A stretch of 64,000 nucleotides of DNA, from the NCBI GenBank assembly GCA_022822425.1, contig JAJEBS010000190.1, forward strand, positions 16,386-80,385, written 5' to 3'. The notes beneath the pieces were generated by a model that worked only from the letters and a program-made list of their open reading frames with translations, was not told the DNA's origin and did not search any database. Positions 58,788 to 64,000 of the stretch are shown in pieces; positions within the stretch are counted from its first letter, which is position 1; each line of letters begins with the position of its first letter. Origin of the DNA: Gemmatimonadota bacterium. GTDB taxonomy: Bacteria > Gemmatimonadota > Gemmatimonadetes > Longimicrobiales > Gaopeijiaceae. A program made the translations under genes and the position numbers.

Positions 58788-61700
58788 TCAGGGTTTGGGT
58801 TCGCGCAGCCGCACCGCCTCTTTGAGCCCTCGCGTCATGCTCACCTCCAGGCCGGCCTCTTCCCTGAGCGCGTCCGGCAGCGCCCCCTCCCAGTCCCGCA
58901 GAATCGCGCGCAGGCGTCCCGTTCCGGGTTCCGTGACGACGGTCATGCGGCGCTCGTCGGCCTGGTCCACGTAGGCCTCACCTTCCGGCCCCGTAAGCGT
59001 GACGCGTGCGAGCGCATCGTCCCAGTCGGCCTCGATCGGCACCGCGAAGAAGAAGTGCCTGCCGCCGTGCGCGTTCTCGGTGGGCGTGAAGTCCAGCGAG
59101 AAGAGTGTCCGGCCACCTGCCGCGGTCCCTCGAATGCGGTACGGACCCGGCGACTCGGGCAGTCTTGCCGCCGCCTTCATCGACAACACCGGCTCGATCC
59201 AGATTTCGCCATCCACGGCTCCGCCCCACAGCACGAGCATGTCGGAGGATGCGTTCGATGCGGCCAGGGATGCGCTGGCGGCCCGCGACGCCAACTGTGC
59301 ACGATGGTCGATGATCTCGTTGAAATGGAAGTCACTGATCCACGGTAGCGTATAGCAGTAGGTCATGATGTCTGTGGCATGGCCAGGAGGCACTACCGAG
59401 CCATCGCGGAAGTCGTATCCCCACACGCCGATGCTTCCGTCCCGGTAGGGGAAGGCTCGGTTGACGAAATCAATGTCTCCGCAGGGAGCGTGCTGGAGGG
59501 AGAGGTTGTGACCGACCTCGTGCGCCAGGGTGGTGGCGCTGGCCTCGCCCATGCTCACCCACCCCGGGAACGCAGCCCAACCCCGGACGAAGCCGTTCAC
59601 GCTTGCGGCTACCCCATAGTAGTAACCTGTGCCGCCCTCCGATGCCCGAAGCGCTTCGAGCTCGCTCAGCAGTCCACTTCGTGCGGACTCGGTGGTGAGA
59701 TCGAGCGAAGTGAAGTAGGGCTCGTGCGGGCTCACGGTGAACTCGGCAAACGGGAACGCGTGTTTCAGCAATCCTGCCTGGGGACTGCCGGCGGAGATGC
59801 CGCGGACCCACCCCAGAACCGACGTGTCGGGCTCCGCAGCCTCCATGACCGGAACGAGCGTAAGCTGCATTGGGGGCGCGTGGACCACGTTCAGCGGGTA
59901 GGAGCCCGTATCCGGGAAGCGGGTTTCGCTCTCGGTGGTGAGGGGCAGGGTTCCACCGGGGTCGACGTCGACGACCATATCGACGCCCGGAACGACAATC
60001 TCGGCGGGAACTACGGCGTTGTACGACAGCTCGAGATCGCCTTCGTCCGCCGCTGCAGGGATCCGGTTGGCATCTCGAGTCATGGTCACGCGGTGAACTT
60101 CGCCCTGCCCGGGCCGAGTGAAGACTGCGACGACCTCGGGCTCGAAGAACCCTCTCGGTTCCTCCGCTGTGACGAATGCCCTCAACAGCGCCTCGCGGTC
60201 GGCTACCAGACGCACGCTGCGGGACGGGGTCTGGATCGACTGGGTGAGGTAGACCATCGGCAGGGAGACCGTGATCTGCGCCGGGTTGTCGCAGATGGCG
60301 CCTGCCGTCTGCTCGACCGCTGTGTACCATGCCTGGAAGTCGGGTGAAGGAGACGCGCACAAGCCGGTGTCGTCGTGGAACAGCACGCGGAGCCGCGTCA
60401 GGCGCCGAAGATTGAAAGGCAGCGCGCCCTCGAGCCCCGTATTGCGGCCCACCCGTAGCTCGGCGAGCTCGCGCAACAAGGCGATGGCGCGCGGAAACGC
60501 ACCGGACAGGTCGTTGCCCGTCAGGTCCAATGCCGTGAGCTCCCTGAGGTTGGCCAACTCTCCGGGAAGCGGACCGACGAGGCCGTTGCCGGGCAGCGCC
60601 AGATCCACCACACGTCCGCCCTCGGTGGCCACGCCGTGCCAGCTATCGAGGGGAGCGTCGGTCCCCCACGCTGTCCGGTTCGTCCAGGACGGGCCACCGG
60701 TCAGATCGTGCATGCTTGTCAGAGCGAGTCGTTCGACCTGGGCGACATCGCAATCCGTCCCGTCGACACCCGGAATGGTTCCCAGCCACTCCTGGAATTG
60801 CTCGTCGACTTGAGCGCACAGGCCGGTTTCTCCGTACCACAGCCGCTGCAGGAGCTCCAGGTCGAGCATGCTCCGCGGCAGCAGGCCGGTCAGATCACGA
60901 TTCCCCTGGAGCTCGATTCGGATGATGTCCGGGAGATGGCCCAGACCGGGGGGCAACGCACCGCTCAGCCGATTGTCTGCGACTCGAAGCTGTCGAAGTG
61001 CCGTGAGGTTGGCGAGGATGTCGGGGAACGGGCCCGAGAGGCTGTTCTCGTGAATCCAGAGAATCTCAAGTTGCCGCAGGTTGCCCAGCGAGGCGGGGAT
61101 TTCACCGGTGAGTTCGTTGTCGTAGAGATACAGCCCCTCCAGGGTGGCCAGCTCCCCCAACTCGGGCGGAATCGTCCCCGTCAGGTTGTTTCGCGAAACG
61201 GACAGGGACTTTATTGCAGGCAGATCCGCCAGTTCCGGCGGGATCGTGCCGGTCAATTGGTTACGGCTGAGGGTCATGTCCGTGAGAGTCGTCAGCCTGC
61301 CAAGTTCCGCCGGCACCGGACCCGACAGCTGATTCCACGCCAGGGACAGCCGTCGCAGAGAACGCATGCTGCCCAGTTCGACCGGAATCGGGCCGGACAG
61401 TTCGTTGTCCCATAGCTGCAGGGAGTCGAGGAGCGGCAGTGCCGCGAGTTCGACCGGGATCGTCCCGCTCAGGCCATTCCGGCTCAGCTCGAGCTTGGTC
61501 AGCCGGCCAAGCTTGCCCAACTCGGGCGGGATCGGACCCGTCAGTTCGTTCTCGTCCAGAACCAGCCGTCTGAGGTGCGTCAGATCCCCGAGTTCCGGCG
61601 GGAGGGTTCCCGACAGATTGTTGTCGTCCAGAACCAGCTCGGTGACGAAGCCGTCCGAGTTGGTCGATACCCCGTGCCAGAACCCGATCCGCTCCGAGCT

Positions 61701-61889
61701 GAGCCAGTCTCTCGCTTCATGCCAATTCGGCCCGTCGGTCGCATTGTAGAGGGCTATAAGCGCGGCTCGGCCGGCAATGTCGTTTTCCTCGGGATGCGGA
61801 GGCGCGGGCATCGCCGGGTCGTCCGAGCAGACGGCCAGAACCATCGCGGAGAAGCCCACTGCCCAGATGCGTGATCTCCGACGTGCCAT
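58788..61889 (-). CDS. secreted leucine-rich-repeat protein with metzincin-like zinc metalloprotease motif
   Basis: About 10 plant-type LRRs (LSGTIPxELGxL), duplicated cap ALIALYNATDGPNW.../ALTSMHDLTGGPSW...; HEVGHNLSLQH (HExxHx5H) and DIMTYC Met-turn-like motif. Confidence 0.88.
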   Translation of the reverse strand: MARRRSRIWAVGFSAMVLAVCSDDPAMPAPPHPEENDIAGRAALIALYNATDGPNWHEARDWLSSERIGFWHGVSTNSDGFVTELVLDDNNLSGTLPPELGDLTHLRRLVLDENELTGPIPPELGKLGRLTKLELSRNGLSGTIPVELAALPLLDSLQLWDNELSGPIPVELGSMRSLRRLSLAWNQLSGPVPAELGRLTTLTDMTLSRNQLTGTIPPELADLPAIKSLSVSRNNLTGTIPPELGELATLEGLYLYDNELTGEIPASLGNLRQLEILWIHENSLSGPFPDILANLTALRQLRVADNRLSGALPPGLGHLPDIIRIELQGNRDLTGLLPRSMLDLELLQRLWYGETGLCAQVDEQFQEWLGTIPGVDGTDCDVAQVERLALTSMHDLTGGPSWTNRTAWGTDAPLDSWHGVATEGGRVVDLALPGNGLVGPLPGELANLRELTALDLTGNDLSGAFPRAIALLRELAELRVGRNTGLEGALPFNLRRLTRLRVLFHDDTGLCASPSPDFQAWYTAVEQTAGAICDNPAQITVSLPMVYLTQSIQTPSRSVRLVADREALLRAFVTAEEPRGFFEPEVVAVFTRPGQGEVHRVTMTRDANRIPAAADEGDLELSYNAVVPAEIVVPGVDMVVDVDPGGTLPLTTESETRFPDTGSYPLNVVHAPPMQLTLVPVMEAAEPDTSVLGWVRGISAGSPQAGLLKHAFPFAEFTVSPHEPYFTSLDLTTESARSGLLSELEALRASEGGTGYYYGVAASVNGFVRGWAAFPGWVSMGEASATTLAHEVGHNLSLQHAPCGDIDFVNRAFPYRDGSIGVWGYDFRDGSVVPPGHATDIMTYCYTLPWISDFHFNEIIDHRAQLASRAASASLAASNASSDMLVLWGGAVDGEIWIEPVLSMKAAARLPESPGPYRIRGTAAGGRTLFSLDFTPTENAHGGRHFFFAVPIEADWDDALARVTLTGPEGEAYVDQADERRMTVVTEPGTGRLRAILRDWEGALPDALREEAGLEVSMTRGLKEAVRLREPKP

Positions 61890-62021
61890 ACCACCTCCGG
61901 GAGAGTTGGAATCCCTTACGTTACGTCATGCGCTCTCAAATCCGTATCTCGTGCGATCACTGATTGTTACGCGCTCCGTCGGCCAGATTCCCGCTAAATC
62001 ACTCCCGCTGATTCGTGAGCT

Positions 62022-63182
62022 TCAGCCGCCGGGTCTCCGGCGGGCTTCCAGTGCCTTCCGAAGCTGTCCTTCGTCGGCTCGCTGATAGCACTGGAGCACC
62101 GTCTTGGCGGTCTTCCAACCCCCCAACTCGCAGAGCACCTTGAGCGGCTGGTCCATGAGATCCGAAGCAAACTTGCGCCTCAGCGAGTGCCAGCCTCGCC
62201 CGCGCTTCGGTTCGAGCGCGGCGAGCTTCTGGGCTCGGTTCCACCACGATCGCACGAGCGTCCGGCCCGCGCACCGCGACGGATCCCTCGGTGCGGGCAG
62301 CAGCGGAATGTCCCCGATCCCGGGGTTCCGCCTCCGCGCCTCCTCAAGGACGGCCAACGCCTCGGGGGTGGCCGGCGTCCGGTGTTCGTAGCCGGTCTTC
62401 TCGTGCTCCGCTCTCCACCGGATGACCCCGGCTTCAAGGTCGATGTCCGTCCATCGCAGGTGACGGATGGCGCCGATCCGGTGTCCGGTTTCGTGCGCGA
62501 GAACGAGCGCAACGTGAAAGCGCCAATCAACCCGGCGGGACACTCCGAGAAGTGCCTGGTATTCCTCCTCGGACAACACCACCCGCCTGGGGTTCTTCTC
62601 CGTGGGCATCTTCAGGCCCTTCAACGGGTTCCTGTCGAGAAGCAGGCGGCCTCGCTCGTTCTTCGACCTCGCGGCCCAGTTGAACACGGCGATCAGGAAC
62701 TTCAGGTCGTGTTCGAGCGTCGCGTCGGATACCGGCTTGCCGCTCGCTCCGATCCTGCCCGCGCGCCGCGCCCGGATGAACCGGTCCCAATCCCGCTGGG
62801 ACAGGGTGGAGGGCTTGCGGTCCCGCCCGAAGAACTGGAGGAACATCCTCGTCGCGGCCCGGTCGGACCGCTGAGAGGACTCCGCCTTCGTCGGCGTCAC
62901 CTCTTCCCCGTACATGTCAAGAAGCCGTCCCAAGGTGAGCGGCCCGGGCTCGGCCTCCGCCTTGCCATTGGGCCGAAGCGTCGCGAACCCGGCGGCGAAT
63001 TCGTCCGCCTCCCGCTTCGCCCTCACCCACTCGCGGTGCCCCAGCGACCGGGTGAGCCTTCGCCCGTTGTCGCGCCACTCCACTTGGTACAGGCCGGTTT
63101 TCGGATCGGGAAACACCCGGACCCGATTCCGGCCCCATTCGCCGGCGCCGTAACTGCGCCGACTTCGTTTCGTGCGTGCCAT
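62022..63182 (-). CDS. tyrosine recombinase/phage-type integrase
   Basis: Catalytic pattern: ETGHRIGAIRHLRW (Arg I), HSLRRKF (HxxR), LGGWKTAKTVLQCYQRAD (Tyr); N-terminal AP2-like arm-binding segment. Confidence 0.92.
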   Translation of the reverse strand: MARTKRSRRSYGAGEWGRNRVRVFPDPKTGLYQVEWRDNGRRLTRSLGHREWVRAKREADEFAAGFATLRPNGKAEAEPGPLTLGRLLDMYGEEVTPTKAESSQRSDRAATRMFLQFFGRDRKPSTLSQRDWDRFIRARRAGRIGASGKPVSDATLEHDLKFLIAVFNWAARSKNERGRLLLDRNPLKGLKMPTEKNPRRVVLSEEEYQALLGVSRRVDWRFHVALVLAHETGHRIGAIRHLRWTDIDLEAGVIRWRAEHEKTGYEHRTPATPEALAVLEEARRRNPGIGDIPLLPAPRDPSRCAGRTLVRSWWNRAQKLAALEPKRGRGWHSLRRKFASDLMDQPLKVLCELGGWKTAKTVLQCYQRADEGQLRKALEARRRPGG

Positions 63183-63388
63183 CATTCGATTCCTTATCGT
63201 GATGGACTGCACGATCTGCGCATCGGAACTTCGCGGAGAGAAGCCATGTGCGCCAGACGGATCGGAGGTTCGGGCGGGGTGGATCCTTCCGCGAATTGTG
63301 GGGTGACAACGAGGCCTGCACCCGCCACGGAAGAGTTTCACGACTGTCGAGTTGGAAGCCGTGTTTTCGAGGCGGTTTTCGACGCTCC

Positions 63389-63646
63389 CGATGCCGATCC
63401 GCGAGTGTACATGGCGCTTGGGGGGTCGCCGGACAGGAAATCGCGCCTGCGATGTACACGCCGCCGGTTTCGCAAGTCGCTGGAGCGCTTGCGGTTGGGC
63501 GACGGCCAGCGAAACGCCGATGCCGATCCGCGCGCTCTGGCCGTGGATGGGAGCGACCCCCCATCTCGGCATGCCTCGATCGGCATCGGGCGGGATGGCG
63601 ATGTATATCCCCATCCTCCCCTCCGCCAAGGGGTCGCTCCCATCCA
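63389..63646. repeat. nested direct/inverted repeats upstream of the integrase
   Basis: Perfect 17-bp inverted repeat TGGATGGGAGCGACCCC (63544-63560)/GGGGTCGCTCCCATCCA (63630-63646); direct repeat CGATGCCGATCCGCG at 63389-63403 and 63518-63532; inverted 11-bp copy GATCGGCATCG at 63578-63588; GTGTACAT/ATGTACAC at 63405-63412/63452-63459. Confidence 0.8.
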
Positions 63647-63739
63647 TCAGTCCCGTGCGGGAAGGCCACCGAGCCCCGCGTTCCGCAGCTGGTGCGCCCG
63701 TGGCGCCGAAGCAGTCGCCTCCAGACCGGTCGTTGGGGG

Positions 63740-64000
63740 CTAGAACGAAACGTAACCGCCCATCTGGAAGCGCGCGCAGGCTGTGCTGCCGCACTCCTCG
63801 ACGTGGAGCATGAAGCGCGCCCCGTGGCGCCGTCCGAAGGTCAGGCTCGCACCGGCGGTCGGCCCAACGTAGTTCCCGCTGCCATACTGGATCCCCGCGC
63901 GCAACGCCGGGCGAACGAGCCAACTGGAACGTCCAAGCAGGACCGAGGCCCCGATCCGGTTGTCCGACCCGACCCGGCGGGGGTAGGTGACGGTTCCGGT
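63740..64000 (-). CDS. outer-membrane beta-barrel-like protein, C-terminal part (truncated by window edge)
   Basis: Reverse translation ...GIQYGSGNYVGPTAGASLTFGRRHGARFMLHVEECGSTACARFQMGGYVSF*, C-terminal aromatic typical of outer-membrane barrels. Confidence 0.65.
   Translation of the reverse strand, partial: TGTVTYPRRVGSDNRIGASVLLGRSSWLVRPALRAGIQYGSGNYVGPTAGASLTFGRRHGARFMLHVEECGSTACARFQMGGYVSF

Noticed and set aside
63352-63813. 153-aa plus-strand ORF containing repeated PMPIR motifs
   Set aside because: The repeated peptide reflects the direct DNA repeat; overlaps the outer-membrane gene on the other strand; no coding support.
63183-63923. Upstream extension of the integrase ORF (62022..63923)
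   Set aside because: No domain in the added sequence; integrase N-terminus (MARTKRSRRSYGAGEWG) fits a start at 63182; region is repeat-rich and intergenic in character.
1-64000. CRISPR arrays, tRNA or rRNA genes, IS elements
   Set aside because: No regularly spaced repeats, no tRNA cloverleaf-like sequence or transposase recognised by eye; a tRNAscan/Infernal run would be needed to exclude small RNAs.

Overview
The window is a gene-dense, very GC-rich bacterial chromosome segment. The gene content (DUF5916, TonB/DUF4249 pair, DUF2723, E1 alpha/beta fusion, YyaL/DUF255) suggests a Gemmatimonadota/Bacteroidota-like lineage, but that placement is inference. I support about 48 protein-coding genes, mostly housekeeping, metabolic or envelope: an aerobic-type Mo-hydroxylase, MATE and dicarboxylate transporters, GGT, Lhr helicase, MtaB, Apt, MoeB, CoaE, NrnA, Fur, agmatinase, CcdA, acetoacetyl-CoA ligase and others. 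There are two VapBC-type toxin-antitoxin pairs and a tyrosine recombinase near the right edge. I saw no rRNA, tRNA, CRISPR array or IS element. The strongest candidates for something under-described are: (1) a co-oriented module at 13026-16642 with a secreted tandem rhodanese, an RnfD/NqrB/UnbU-like membrane protein carrying four C-x7-C Sel1/Hcp-like repeats, and a membrane-anchored FGE-fold protein lacking the catalytic cysteines; (2) a secreted protein at 58788-61889 combining two plant-type LRR blocks with a metzincin-like protease motif, next to the integrase; (3) a nested repeat region (17-bp perfect inverted repeat plus CGATGCCGATC repeats) at 63389-63646, upstream of the integrase; (4) an aldo/keto reductase-RidA fusion; and (5) a membrane protein with three copies of an uncharacterised module. 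Start codons are my choices from the sequence and are uncertain for several genes.
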